A stretch of DNA of 64,000 nt from Marchantia polymorpha subsp. ruderalis. Lineage: Eukaryota > Streptophyta > Marchantiopsida > Marchantiales > Marchantiaceae. The position numbers were made by a program, and so were the translations under genes. This document shows positions 50,020-62,877 of the stretch, one piece after another. The stretch is taken from the NCBI GenBank assembly GCA_037833965.1, contig AP031351.1, positions 25,308,501 through 25,372,500 on the forward strand, in the 5' to 3' direction. Position 1 is the first letter of the stretch; each line of letters begins with the position of its first letter. Below the pieces are notes generated by a model. It was not told the DNA's origin, made no database searches, and saw only the letters and a program-made list of their open reading frames with translations.

Positions 50020-50290
50020 TGAAAGTGGACCAAGTAGATAACCAAAAAGTATGTGAATCTCTGTCATCGAGCTCTACAAGGATCGAATGATATGTATGAG
50101 AGGAAAAGTGGACCAAGTGGACAAACAAAGAAAATTCCGTGAAACTCCCACCCAGCCCCAGAAATATGAACAAATCGGAGGACTTTAAAGCCATGCAAGT
50201 ATCGAACAAATCGTATGAGTCGAAGAGTGGACCAAGCAGAGAATAAAAAGATATGTGGACCTCCCATCAAGCATGACGAGGGCCAGTCTC
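50020..50290. repeat. Degenerate dispersed direct repeat anchored on AGTGGACCAAG
   Basis: AGTGGACCAAG occurs at about 50025, 50107 and 50225. It is followed each time by an A-rich block and then a block like TCGAA-AAAT-GTATGAG. Spacings of about 82 and 118 bp mean the units are uneven. It marks the border between the GC-rich region and AT-rich DNA. Confidence 0.6.
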
Positions 50291-53200
50291 GATGGTAAAT
50301 ATGTCAAATGTTTCCCAATTATCTGTTTCAAAGGGTAGTATAACATAATACAGACTTAATTTAACGTGATTGTTGTATGCTAATGCTCTATGTTAAAGAA
50401 TGTAGATATTGTTACGAAAATGTAACATGAAGTAAATTTAGAACAATTAGATAACCAATAAAAAAAACTTTGGCATATTTTATGTTCTATATCACTTGGC
50501 ATATTCTACATCACTCTAATGACATAGTAAAAATTTGTGATATCCATATTACTATAACTGAGTCATAGCCTTGTCATGTAGTAGTTACACAACCAATAAA
50601 AGCCGATTAAAGTTTTTCTTACTGGATATACAAACTAAAGCGCCGATAGGGTACCTTGGGATCAAGGGGTAGAATTCGAAATTGGACTCCAAAGTTGAGC
50701 CTTGGAAAGTGCACTTATAGTGAAGAGTAGCTAACGCAGGAATCTCAGTATTTTGTGATATTGATGAGCTCCAAGTCTTGTCGGATATTCTTAGAGTAGA
50801 TAATATTATTTATTGAGTTATACTTGTGTTGGTGTAAGATATTTTGTGTATTGTGATATGACAGCTATATATGTTATGATGCGATATGTATGTGACTGAA
50901 AGAATTCTCTTTCACTCAAATACCTCTAAGTTTCTAACTTGTGTAGCTTTGTCATTTTTACTCCTTTCCACACTTTCCACACACCAAGAGAAAATTCGAC
51001 TATGCTTCATGTTTTCTTCTCGTTTGAATCTCTTAGTCACCAACAGTTAATTTGAATTCTGTTGTGAGTCAAAGAGCTCTAATGCAATTTTAGACTAAGA
51101 GATACGAGTATGCATAATTGCTAGAACAAGTGTCTAACTTAGCTGTTGTAGTCTAAGGTATACTCTCAGAGTTAATGAACGTATAGTTTAGGATGTTTTT
51201 TCAGTAGTTGGAAAAAATGTGCACATGTATATTTATATTTACTTTTGATATGAAAAGTTTGCCATATAACAAGACAATGCACGTAGAAGATGTAATATCG
51301 CATTTGTATTTTTTGCATACACTTAGTAAGTATATTTTATCTATGACAAGTATATGTATAGAATTACTGCAAACATTAAAGAAAAATTTTAAGAGCGTCA
51401 ATTCATTGGAGATTAGGTATGACGTTTGTGTTATACATATTTCCAAACCTTAAAGTACAGGAGCTTTTGACTTTTAGCTGTTGATATGATTCTGAGTTTG
51501 TGAAATAGAGAAAAACGAAAAGGAGAAATGAAATCCTTGATCAAAATTTTTTTGTAATGTCAAATTTAGTTGAAGAATTAAGCTATGGATGCAAATACAT
51601 ATAAACATCATAATATGTTGATAATTTAGATTATAGAAAAATATCAAGTGATGCATTACTCACTGAATATATAATTCTGACCAAAATTCTTTAACAAAAT
51701 GAAACAAATATTTGATGTATTTAAATTATTATCAAAATCATTGAACATTCACTTTCATGAAATGAAATCTCCATGAAATGATCGTAAGTTTATCTCACTC
51801 TCATATTACAATGTAATTCAGTTTCATAACTTTGATTGCAACATGATAAAAATTAACTTGAGATGTATGTTTAAATAAGATAAAGTATTGCACCATTTCT
51901 TTAAAAATGGAATTACTATCACATAAATATTGTATCATGTGGTAACACATGTAGCCTTCGTTTACATAGTTCAACAATTTCAAAATTATGATATTTTTAA
52001 CCTTATATTTCATTATCAATCAAACTATGAAATTCTAGACATCTAGTTTGAGTGATACAAGACATGGTACAAAATCCATTTACACTCTAGGATTACATTC
52101 AACCTAAATGATGTACATGGTCTTTCTCTTGTTCTTAATCCGTCAATGATATCAATCATTGACGGAATGTACAAAATGTAGGATTTAGGGCGCCAACTCA
52201 ATAACGCGCTAGGGTCTACTTGAGGTAAAGTGTACACATGGTGAAAATGACATAGGTGCATTTTCAAAACGGACTCTGACCTTCCATAGAATAACACCTG
52301 GTAACGGGTGTCAATTCCGTACATTAAAACCAAGATTTGCTTATTCTGTTTGACATGTTTTAATCCACGTAACATTTATAGAGTATTTCACTTCTTAAAT
52401 AGTTAATATAAAATCTTGATTGTTTTAACAATGATCTGGTCTATATCTCAAGTGTGTTTTGATGTATAGCTTAGATTTTTAAATGTATACATTGATTCAC
52501 AGAAATATATTATCTGAAATATAATCAGAATTATACAGTTGTATTTAATGTGCATTCATGCGCGCTTTACATACCAACACTTGTGTAACTCGTCTACTCT
52601 ATCTCGATCAATCTAACATGTGTGAGAAAGTGGATACAAGTCTAAACACATAATTGCACTACTTTTAGTTGTGAAAAATGAAATAAATTTTAAAAGTACG
52701 TATGCACTCCTTTATTCAACCGTCCGCAAAGTTTCCCAGATGTAATTCATAACACATATATAATTAACAAGAGTGCCGTCTGTCAAACCTACAGTTCTAT
52801 AGCATAGCAGTTTTTGTTCAATCATGTATTTTCATGTATCCGTTTTCCCGGATGCTTATTTGTTTTGACCACGCAATCACAATTTTCAATAGATTCTCTT
52901 GACTGGATCATATAGATCAGCACTTCCACGAGCTCTGGGTTGGGCTCAATCTTCCTTAGTATGGCAACCTCCCCAAAACCTACCACCATCCTACTTTATT
53001 TCTTCGCGTCTCTGAATCTGAAACCTCTAAATAGAATCTGATGTATTTGACATTCCTTTGGAAACATTTGATATCTACGCAAATTGAAGTAAGTGTGGCC
53101 CAGTACGATTTTGAAAGAGATCATCTCTCCTTACATTCAATGCCAACGTATCATTTTCAACAGCGAAAGGATGATTTCGAGACTTTTCACTTGTAAAGGA

Positions 53201-54038
53201 ATATCTCTCCATCCGGAAGGAGAGTCTAGCACAACTCGTGTGCCACCCGCTAAGGAAGCAAGTTTTACCTTGTTTGAAGTGAAGATTTTGATGCCCTGTG
53301 TGATCGCTTTCCACAGCGACACACAATTAGGGGGGCAGATGGATGTTTGGCGAAAATTCCCTTCATACCATCCTTAGAAGGATTGCTGGAAGTTAGAAAG
53401 TCAAATGCATACGCTCTTGTTCCTTAGACAAGGCTCCAGATATGGATCCAAAATCTAGAGGATCTTGGATCCATATCTGGATCTCAGAACTGGCTCCATC
53501 TGATGTACACGCCATACAAGTACCCTCTCAGTACTGGCTAAAGACGCCGATATCGAATCACGTTTCCAGAAATCGGAGCTTGTCAGATATTATGTGCAGA
53601 GTGTGTCTTTGAAGAGCTCTGCAAGTTGCAACGTCCGCTGCGAACCGGACTGAGAATCAAACAGAGACGTAAGAGTGGGCAGCCGTAAGATGATGGTAGG
53701 AGGTTTGATTCGTTTTCAAGGGGGGACAACAATGACAAATCTCCGACATAACGAAAGGCACTTCTGAGTGTCGTCACGAAGAAGAGATACAGCATCAGAT
53801 GAAGTGTGATCGGTCAGACGGCCAAGGTTCCTGTAACAAGTAACCCTGAAGACTGCTCTCGAAAGAACATCGGAAGCAAACGACAAACCAGTGGTTCAAG
53901 ACTGCGCGTGGATTTCCCATCTTCTCGGGATTTGATGCTCTAATGAAATACTCAGGACCATGCGTAAGCACACAACTCTTCAGAACAAAAAAACCTTCCC
54001 AAAGAACCGTGACCTTATGCCCGTAAAGTGGTGTCATA
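50291..54038. other. AT-rich intergenic DNA, then 3' flank of the FKBP gene
   Basis: 50300-52900 is AT-rich with no supported gene. A small perfect hairpin (CCGTCAATGAT with ATCATTGACGG, 52140-52165) lies in it. From about 52900 composition rises toward gene level. A patch at 53075-53377 has open frames on both strands without a known domain and may be FKBP 3' sequence or a decayed gene fragment. Confidence 0.45.
53436..53480. repeat. Perfect 16-bp hairpin with 13-nt loop
   Basis: CCAGATATGGATCCAA at 53436-53451 is the exact reverse complement of TTGGATCCATATCTGG at 53465-53480. It lies about 560 bp downstream of the FKBP stop codon on its minus strand. Confidence 0.8.
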
Positions 54039-57000
54039 TTACTTGTTTTTGTTCACTTTCAGTAGCTCTATATCAAACAGAAGAGTCTTGTCTATCAGTC
54101 CCTGATTTTTTAGTACGAAGTCCAGCGCTCTTTGACCCTGATAACAGAGAACGCAATACAATTCAGATTCAGTCGGGAGAGAATAAGGAGGATATAATAA
54201 AGCATCCCAACACTGCCCACCTTCTTTCCACAACGAGGTGCAAAGAGCGCGGAAACACGTTCGTTCGTTCAAATCACGGCAAAATCAAGAGCGTTGATAT
54301 TGAGAGGATGTATATATAATCTGCAGGCTCGAGGCTTACCGAGAATGTCGCTGGCTTGGGTCCTTTCGTATTATAGTCGTTGTTTGGGTAGCCTAATTCT
54401 GGGGGCACGATCACTCTGCACAGAAAAAGCATTAAGGCCAAGTGACCGGTGAAAAGTGGGCAAATTTGTTCCTCATCTACACTTTCACTGCAGAATAGAA
54501 GAAAGCACTACTCTCTGATGAGTTGTGCGAGCTCTACCTTCGCACACCTCCAACACGCATAGTTTTGATTGCCTCCTCAAATGCGGGTATAACCTGTACA
54601 TATATACATGACAGACAATCACATGCAGAAGGTTCAGGTTCACACTGCTCTAACGCCGTCTCAAATTGATAAAAAAAGGTTGAAGAAAGAAGTGATGTAT
54701 CCTTCCTGATTCTGAAAAGCAACTGGCGATTGAAACACACCTCATCCCCTCCGACCCTAAACTTGAAGTAATCTCTTTCGCTTCCCTGAAGAGGCAAACA
54801 AAGAATAAATGAGATGTTTTAGGGTCTTCCTTCGAAACGATAAAAAAATGGATTACTGAAGGTGACACTTACATCTCGATGGACGACATCTTTGCAACGA
54901 GTACATGCACCGAAAGTTTACAACCCAATACCTCGAATGATCCGCCTTTGGCTTTATTGCGTGCTTCAAAAATTCGACCATAATATCCGATGGTGTAGCC
55001 AGCCCAATCGACCTGATCACATATGGGTCAGAAGTCTCACGTTGTTATTTACGGTTCCAACCTGGAGGGGCTGAATCGTGGTTGGAGCCGCTCAAGACCA
55101 ACTGGAAACTGATGTCCATTGACCCACGAGCTTGCACATTTCATTTCATACACATCTAAAAGACAGAGAAGCAGTATACACCGAAAGACATAGAAATTCT
55201 GATAAAGGTGATCACAAGTTTCTAGCTTCACTAAGTCGGGAAGAAAATGCTAAGCTCGATAGACTAAGAACAGCAAGGAACTTACCATCACCACGTCACC
55301 TTGTTCGGGAGGCGGCCCAACTCCTTCTCTCAGATCCTGAGAATCATTTCAGAGAGTCCTGTGAGCACTTCGTATCTTCAACATACAAATTCACAGAGAC
55401 GAATCCATCTAAACACAAAAGCCTTATTCAAGCCTCGTACAAACTCAGCTCCTGCTAAGACACGTATGCTGTCCCAGTTGAGACTTCTGTGCCTACTCAA
55501 AAGCGCAATCAGCAGCTTCCACAACACGAAGCACATTCAGATTCTTGAGCCATCAACAAACTGCTCCATAGGTTTTAAGAGACTGGGTGCCAGTGGTTTG
55601 TACCTTATACTGAAGACCTGATGAGGTTTCCACGTAGTCAGGGAAGCGCATTTTGGACTTTCCATAGTCTTTTCCACGTAAAGCTGGCACTGGATTCACA
55701 ACGCAACCAGAAAATTCATTCCTGGCGACGTAAGAATTCTCACATGAGTCTAACAATGCCAAGTGATGATGGTGGAAACTTGAGTCTCGACATCAGACCG
55801 ATCCAGCTCATGAAGGGTAACATATGATAAGAGGGGTAATTATTTGGTCAGAAAACGGGAGAGGGGAGGAAACGTAACAAGAAGTCGAGGTAGAGTAGAG
55901 AGAATGTTGAGGCAATTCTGCTTTGAAGGAGCTTCGGAGAATCCACCCTTGATGTAATGAATACTAAAACCATCGGCGAGGTGGTAGTAGGTCATGTATA
56001 TATGTGTAATGAATGTAATACCGCGACTTATGTCGGTAGACGATGCAGTAGGAAGAATAGAATGCTTCCAGTCAGGCTGTTCCTAATACGAAGTAACTTA
56101 AATCAATACAACAGATTCATGGTGGAAGAGAGCTTGGAGAATGCGTACTGTCGGCAAATTGATTGGCAGATGCTCTTTCAACAGGCTGTAAACCCATAGA
56201 TAAAAGTAGACCCAAAAGGCCTGACCCCGAGATATTGAGCGCTTCTCTACGACTAACACCATCACCCAAACCTCCACTGACAACCAGAGTTCGATCAACT
56301 TCGAGCCCATCGTCTTGGCGTCTGTCATTCTGACCTTTGATGGTGAGCCGGGACTGAATCTGCACAATTGGAGAGGCCCAGGAATCGGTTCAGCACAGAT
56401 ACACCCAAAAGCCTAGGAAGGAATGATAATCATCAAGTCCTCATGCTTGAAGAAGAGGACAGCTGCAAGCAACGACTAATGGCCTTTCTTGGAGAAACCA
56501 CGCGTGTGAAGAGAGCCGGAGAGAGCTGTGTGAAGCCTGTAGTTATTCCAATTTGTAAATTGATACTTCAAGAATGAATCCGTACACCGCTAGATTGTAA
56601 TGAGTGACAACTTTGGGAAGCAGCCATGACCGCCACATCTAATTGGCCAGCAATCTGGCTTCTAGGCTCAGCGGTAACAGCACCATCGCCACAGTCATCA
56701 TTTTCAATGCACTGCTGTGCGATTCAAAATTCCAGCCCCTTTCAATATTTGTAGAATCTTGAGGAGAAGATCCCCGGCCAGATTCTCATCGAGAGGAAGG
56801 TGAATACGAGTTCCCTGAACTGTGAAGACACCACTTTTCGAATTCACTCGGATATCCACACATGGAAAGACATCAAAACAGCGACCTCGGGCATGAACAG
56901 CACTCAGTTCACTCCGCAGACATGTCAATTGACGGGCCGATACCACTCCTGACAGAACACTTGAAGCAGCTGGGACGGAACCAATACTTCGCTTGTTCAT

Positions 57001-57269
57001 TCGCCAAATTGCGAGGCGTGAAGTGCCAGAAATGAAGCACGATGACCACTCACCTTCAGCTGCTGCTGCCGGCGAAGGAAAAGATTGCCGGAGTGATACC
57101 TCGTTCGAATGCCATGGACCGAGCAGCATGACGCTGCCGCTGCAAGCGCTTCAGCCATCGCTGCTCTTCGAACTCTGAGCTCGGCTCCGCTGCCTGCCAA
57201 GCGGGCGACAACTGAGCTCGGCTCCAATCCTGCTACGGCGCAGTCCATGGACTCCTCCAACTGCGTCAT
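54039..57269 (-). CDS. Thylakoid-lumen FKBP-type peptidyl-prolyl isomerase
   Basis: Nine exons join in phase: 57054-57269, 56149-56359, 55604-55749, 55286-55336, 54932-55012, 54741-54785, 54538-54593, 54340-54415 and 54039-54137. They give 326 residues; in-frame ATGs at 57248 and further in could also be the start. The N-terminus is Ala/Arg/Ser-rich, as in chloroplast transit peptides. At about 110-135 a twin-arginine motif (SRREALNISGSGLLGLLLSM) is followed by a hydrophobic run and Ala-Ser-Ala, the pattern of a Tat lumenal signal. The FKBP domain follows: SSGLQYK, VDWAGYTIGYYGRIFEARNK, VIPAFEEAIKTMRVGGVRR, VIVPPELGYPNNDYN and LLFDIELLKV. From memory it fits plant FKBP16-4 (for example the GQRALDFVLKNQGLIDKTLL insert), but I leave the symbol empty. 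The role is proline isomerisation or chaperoning in the thylakoid lumen. Intron 1 contains a separate ORF fragment. Confidence 0.92.
56704..56985 (-). pseudogene. Protein-like ORF fragment in FKBP intron 1, possibly Mediator subunit 14
   Basis: On the same strand as the host gene, inside the intron at 56360-57053, an open frame ends VHARGRCFDVFPCVDIRVNS followed by KSGVFTVQGTRIHLPLDENL. This pattern recalls the region of plant MED14 with RVRAYG...F...N...NGRFLLQSS, but I am working from memory and similarity is partial. In a neighbouring frame further down, ENDDCGDGAVTAEPRSQIAG is also open. It has no start, stop or splice partners of its own. It could be a captured gene fragment, an alternative exon, or chance. 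Confidence 0.3.
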
Positions 57270-58449
57270 CTACTGCAGACCGGTCGCCACCTTACGTAGT
57301 AGAGATTTAGATAATGGCGGGTTCTCTCTCTGTTCTTTCCACGGAGGCAAAGCCATATTGCAAATCTCAAGCATGTTGATAAACGTAAGTTAACTTGAAA
57401 TTGCAATCCTTACTAACGTGGCAAGATTAATATTACGAATGCAACAAGGGGCCATGTCCTATAGCACAAAAGATGGGAAGCATCGAACCGATAAAACCAA
57501 ACCAAACAGGTAACATAAAGTAAGGTCCCAATGGTGTCACACTTCCCTAAGATATATTCCTAAGATTTATGTAAAACGATCTAAGATAAAAGTAAATATA
57601 TAAGAGATATCTGAAAATGCGATTGTTGTACAATTTATGGTATCATGTTGTCTATATGCACACTTTGCATTAAATCTTCTATAAATACATATGAATGATG
57701 TAATATATATCCACAATCAGCTCATGAATCTCAAAACCACAAGATTGTATATATTTACTTTATATCGTTTTGTGATTATGTATCTATAGTCTTAGATTGA
57801 TTAGATGAAAAAAGAGAAAAAGTTTATCAGTTTACCATTTTCTCGTATGGATTGTCTATTTCATGGATAAACAAATCTATCCACACACAAATTTATGTAA
57901 ATACCTTCTTATGTTAAATTTTAGTGACAACTAGATACAATACATGAATGTGTAATGAACAAAGTGTTTTATGAATCAAAGTTGAGCTTTCATAGGTAGT
58001 AAGAAATAGGTAGGCGCTTAAAAAATACCAAATACCAAATAAAATTTGTAAAAATCTTATTTTTTTAGAAAAATATCATGCTAAGAGATTAATAAAATTT
58101 TGAATGGTATAAATGTACTATCAAAAGTAATATCTTCAATAGCTATTGATGAAATTTTTTCAATATAAAGCTAAATACAATCTTAATATTTCTTTTATTA
58201 CTTATCTTTATATTTATCAATAAAATCATATTAATAATCAAATCTTGCACAAATAATAGAAAAAATCAGAATTTTTTATTTATAAAAATATATAAGCGAT
58301 CATTATTTTTTATTCTATTTATTCTAATCATGACTTAATTTTATATTTTCCATTGTATTAGTCAATTTTTTTTATTAATTTATTCATTTAATTATCAAAT
58401 ATAACAATCATACTGTAATCATCTTTAGTTAGTTAAAATTAAAATAGAG
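57270..58449. other. AT-rich intergenic DNA upstream of the FKBP gene
   Basis: The first tens of bases upstream of 57269 should hold the FKBP leader and promoter. The remainder is very AT-rich with no supported frame, and leads into the LTR element on the right. Confidence 0.5.
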
Positions 58450-58835
58450 GTTACTCTAAATATTAATATAGATGCTTTAGCGTGCACTAATCATAGCTGT
58501 CACATCAACGATCCGCGCGTTTAGTAAGTAAAGAGTATGTGTGTTAGTTGAGAACTCCACGTCACGATTCGGTGTGTTTGTTAGGTAAAGATTGAGTGTG
58601 TTGATTAATGTGTTAGTTGGAGTCACCACGAAAACATTCCGCCTGCTTGTTATAGTAATCCGCCATGTCATACATCCACTATGAGTGAGATGAATGGTAG
58701 GTATAATACTTTATCTCATTGTACTTGTTGGTAAAAGCTATATAGGGGAGAGTAGAACCATTGTTGTTATCTTTTATTTTCATATTTTATATTTTCATCT
58801 TTGAGTGAATTTCTCTCTAAATTCTATTGTTACCA

Positions 58836-58847
58836 TGGTATCAGAGC
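58836..58847 (+). other. Primer-binding site, initiator tRNA-Met type
   Basis: TGGTATCAGAGC is the classic plant LTR-element primer site complementary to the 3' end of initiator tRNA-Met. It directly follows ...TTACCA, the likely LTR end, which fixes the 5' LTR border and the element's plus orientation. Confidence 0.85.
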
Positions 58848-61800
58848 ATGCTTGCTTTTTCCTTGAGTGTGGATTATAACCTGTGAAATAACAAGTGAGT
58901 GATGATGAAATGTAGTTTTGAGAATGTATAGATGCTAGTAGAGATCATTACTTTGCATATAGAGAGTGAACAAATAAAGAATTGTGGTTTTGCAATATAA
59001 ACGGCCTTGACAGGAATCCATTATCGCACTAACCGATTCCTAATCTGTTCGATATTCACTTTAGTTGCATGAAGAAACATCATTTTCGGATGTTCTTTGT
59101 GGCTTGTTTGGTTGCGGATTTTATGACTAGAGTGATGAAGTCGAGAATGACACTGATTCTTCCAATAGTTAGTTGTGAAGAGACTTAGGATTTTACCATA
59201 TAAATTCTATACTTAATGCTTCATGGATTTGAATCGCGAACCACCCATCCCCATTCAGTTCAACGCTTATCTAGAGACTATAACAGTAATTCAAGTGGAG
59301 AGATTTTCTTGTGAAAAATTATACGTAAGAGTACTATAGAGTTGTGATAGAATCAACTATACTTTTTGTGATTTTTTTTTGAGAGGTCGTATAATGATTA
59401 TACTCATTTTGTATAAGAGTGATTGTGAAAAAGCATGAGGACATCAATTGATATGCTTGAGGTTCTCAACGCAATCATGACGGAGATGAAGGAATTGAAA
59501 AAAACTATACTAGATTGACATATCAAGGAGCAAATCATGGAACATAAAATCTTCGCATTAGAGAATGAGAAAGTAGAGAAAGAAAGAGTTGGAGAAATGG
59601 AAATTCAAGAAATTGAAGATCAAACAGATCTTTTGCTTCAAATGAGAAAATCTTGTAAAGTGAAAACTTACAAAGAGAATAGACCGATGGGAGTGTTAGA
59701 GTGATGAATAACGAGGATAAATATTCATTTATCTCATTTTCATATTTTTGATTATACTATAGGAATGTTCATGAGATCTTATCTTACGGAAAAGACTCTC
59801 ATGTGATACACAACATGAGAGAGAATGCTTTTAGAACGAGGTACTACCATTTTGTAGAATAAAATGTAATAAAGACTTCTGCAAAATTTTCAAGCGGTGT
59901 ACTCTCTTTAAACTACAAGAATCAAGTTGTGAAATTTGAAACAAAATGAGTTTTTCATAAGTACATTGAAGAATTTTGTGATCTTCAAGTATCTATCATG
60001 GATAGGAATGGAGCAGAAGACTTGGACGTATCCAAACGAGTCTTGAAGGATCAAATTCAAAAAGAGATGATAGTAAGCAATCCACCCATAGTGAATGAAG
60101 AAATTGCAATTGCTCAATAAATTTTGAGTATTTTTGGTGTCACACACGGTGAACCAATAAGCAATTTTTGATATCCATATGGCTCAACACCGATCGAGTT
60201 CAAAAACCTTTGACGTAGAGAAGGTTTTGCACCAACAAGAGTATCACCGCTAAGATTTGGAGTTGAAATTTGGCATCCATGATTTTTAAATTTGCAAAAA
60301 AACTATGCAAATAACGGAATGATTCGAGAAGGAGCTGGAGTTTGTGTTAGTCGTCAATGTTATCCATGTGGACGAATGAGTCACATTGCCTAGTTTTGCC
60401 AAATTCGACTAGCACCACAAGGAGTACAATCCATACAGCGACGACCATTCAACAACTTGGAGAGGATAGATTATGAAGAGATTGAAGGAGAAGTTTCAGG
60501 ATACAAAACTTACCAATAAACTTGCCTCGCGGTCTTATTGGTTCTACAAAGCGAAGAAACGGCGAGGTTGAAAGAAGTCAATGGTTGGAAGCTCATGGAA
60601 TGAGTAAGAAGCAAGATTAGCTCATTGTCATTGATAGTCTGATGAAATTACACAAGGTGAGAGTTCTAATTGATCATAGAGCAACAGAGAATTTTCTTTC
60701 AAGAAGTGGTGCTATGAAGTCAATTTTGATGTTGATGAAGGACGTAAGTGCAGAAGTTGAATTGCAAAACAGGAAAACTGAAGTAATAGAAACACTTCCA
60801 TGGAATGTAGAAGTATACATAGATAGATACAAAAAGAGTATTGAATGGAGAGTAATTCGTCTAGCTCGATATGATGTTATCTTTGGAATTCCATGGATGA
60901 AGTAATATAATTTGAAGATAGATTGAAGAAGAAAAGTAATGACAAGTAGTGGTTGGAAGAATGATGGAAATAGAATTAGATCTCAAAATAAAAATTTATC
61001 CCTCTTTGTGATGAGTAAAACTTACATTTTTAGATATGATGTATGTTTCATTGTACTTATAAGAGATATTAGTTCCACGGATAAACTTTACATCCTGGAG
61101 TCTTTGATCGACATTTTTATAGAGATTAAATATATTTTTCTAGATGATTTACCTGCAAGATTATCACCAAAGAGACGAGTAGATCACAAGATTGATGTGA
61201 TACTTGAAAATACACTAACTTGCAAAGCTCCATGTCGTTTGGCTCCAAACGAATTGGAAGAAAGCAAAGCTCAAGTGGAAGAAATGTTGAGCAAGAGATT
61301 CATTCAACCGTATTTTTTATCTTATCGAGCTCTAGTGCTCTTTGTGAAGAAGAAGTATGAATCCATGAGACTACGCACTGATTAAAGGGGGTTGAATTAG
61401 CAAACGGTGAAAAATAAATATCCATTACCTTGTATGAATGATTTGTTTGATCAACTTCAATGAGCAAAGTATCAAGCTAGATTCGAAAATCGATTACAAT
61501 CAAATTCAAATTGCAGATGAACATGTTCACAATACAGCTTTTTGTACTAAGTATAATCACTTTGGGTATTTAGGTATGTCTTTTGATCTCACTAATGCAC
61601 GAGCTACATTCAAGGTATTGATGAACGATATCTTTTGCCCTTATACTAGATAAATCTGTCATTGTTTTTTAAGATGATATATTGGTATATAACAAAACTT
61701 TGAGTGATCATAGAAATCATTTACGAAAAAAACTTCAAATTTTAAAAGATAATCAATTGTATATCAAAACTTCAAAATGTGAATTTGGCAAATCAAAAAT

Positions 61801-62126
61801 AGATTATTTCGGTCTTAGAATTACAGTTGCAGGTATCCAAGTGATGAGTAAAAAGATAGATGTCATTCAAAAATGGACATTATCTAAGGATCAAATTCAG
61901 TTGAAGAGTTTTCTAGTACTCATTAGATTGACTCGTAGATTTGTGAAAGGTTTTGCTCGTCTAGCTCAAACCTTGACTTCCATGTTAGGAAAATGTCAAA
62001 AATAGATATAAAGAACAACTCAAGAGATAGTTTTTCAAGCATTGAAAAATACTTTGTTACAAGCAATTATACTCAAGTGATATTATCTAATCTTGCTATC
62101 AAGTTGACTACTTACACATTAGGTAC

Positions 62127-62877
62127 TGCAACCTCCGGGCTGACTCTCACTCAGGTTTACCTCATATGGCTTTTCGGTAGCTCATCATGATTCTAGAAGA
62201 CTAGGATTCTGAATCATACTCATAACCTAAACACACTCTTACACAATCTCTCAAGGTATCACTCCAACTCATACACTCATCGACACTTCAAGGTACTGAA
62301 AATTTATCACTCTTTCATATATGAAACAAGTCTCTACATATAAACTCTCCAAACTTGTTTGAGAGTCTCTTCCCTACCTCTCTATATATACTATTTGATA
62401 ATTTATCATAGTAACAAATGATAATTCAATTCTAATCTACTTTTACAAAGATAAACCATAGTAAGGTTAACTAGTTATCAATATGTGACAACATGCCATT
62501 GGCCTCCTAAACCTTCTAGATGTTTACTAATTCCTAAATTGAGGTGGCGACATGCCATTTGTGACTTTTCAACTTCTAGAACTTTCACTTTTCATTAAGT
62601 CAACATTAAACTTAGTCTAACCAATGAATTACTCCTTACTTTAGTCAAACCAATCAAAACTAAACATGAAGTCCAAAAGTCTTTTCTCTTGGTATCTAAA
62701 CTTTTGTACAAGACAAAATAGAAGTGCTCATTCAAATCTTCTAGAATTTCTCTAGTTATTCCGCCAAGTATATACATTATAGCTAAACTAGCTAGATTTA
62801 GTCATAACTATCTTAACCATGATTAACTCCTTGGCTAATTCTAGTTTTATTTCACACATGCAATATCCGGTGTTACA
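62127..62877 (-). mobile_element. Solo LTR inserted in the Ty3/gypsy element
   Basis: On the minus strand the 751-bp block starts TGTAACACCGG and ends CCCGGAGGTTGCA, so it has TG...CA ends typical of plant LTRs. GTAC flanks it on both sides (62123-62126 and 62878-62881), as a short target duplication. RNase H-like coding similarity of the host element stops at one side and resumes at the other. No internal region is present, so it is a solo LTR, younger than its host element. A TATA-like run lies near 62385. Confidence 0.7.

Noticed and set aside
49596-50045. 149-codon minus-strand frame
   Set aside because: No known domain is visible, and the frame runs into the degenerate repeat array at 50020-50290.
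53075-53377. Open frames on both strands downstream of FKBP
   Set aside because: They look more gene-like in composition than their surroundings, but no family is recognised and neither strand offers clean splice borders.
55049-55231. Extra FKBP exon with a VNGHQFPVGLERL-like peptide
   Set aside because: It faintly resembles an FKBP segment, but the exons on either side (55286-55336 and 54932-55012) join directly in phase and give the conserved VVM-VDWAGYTIG sequence.
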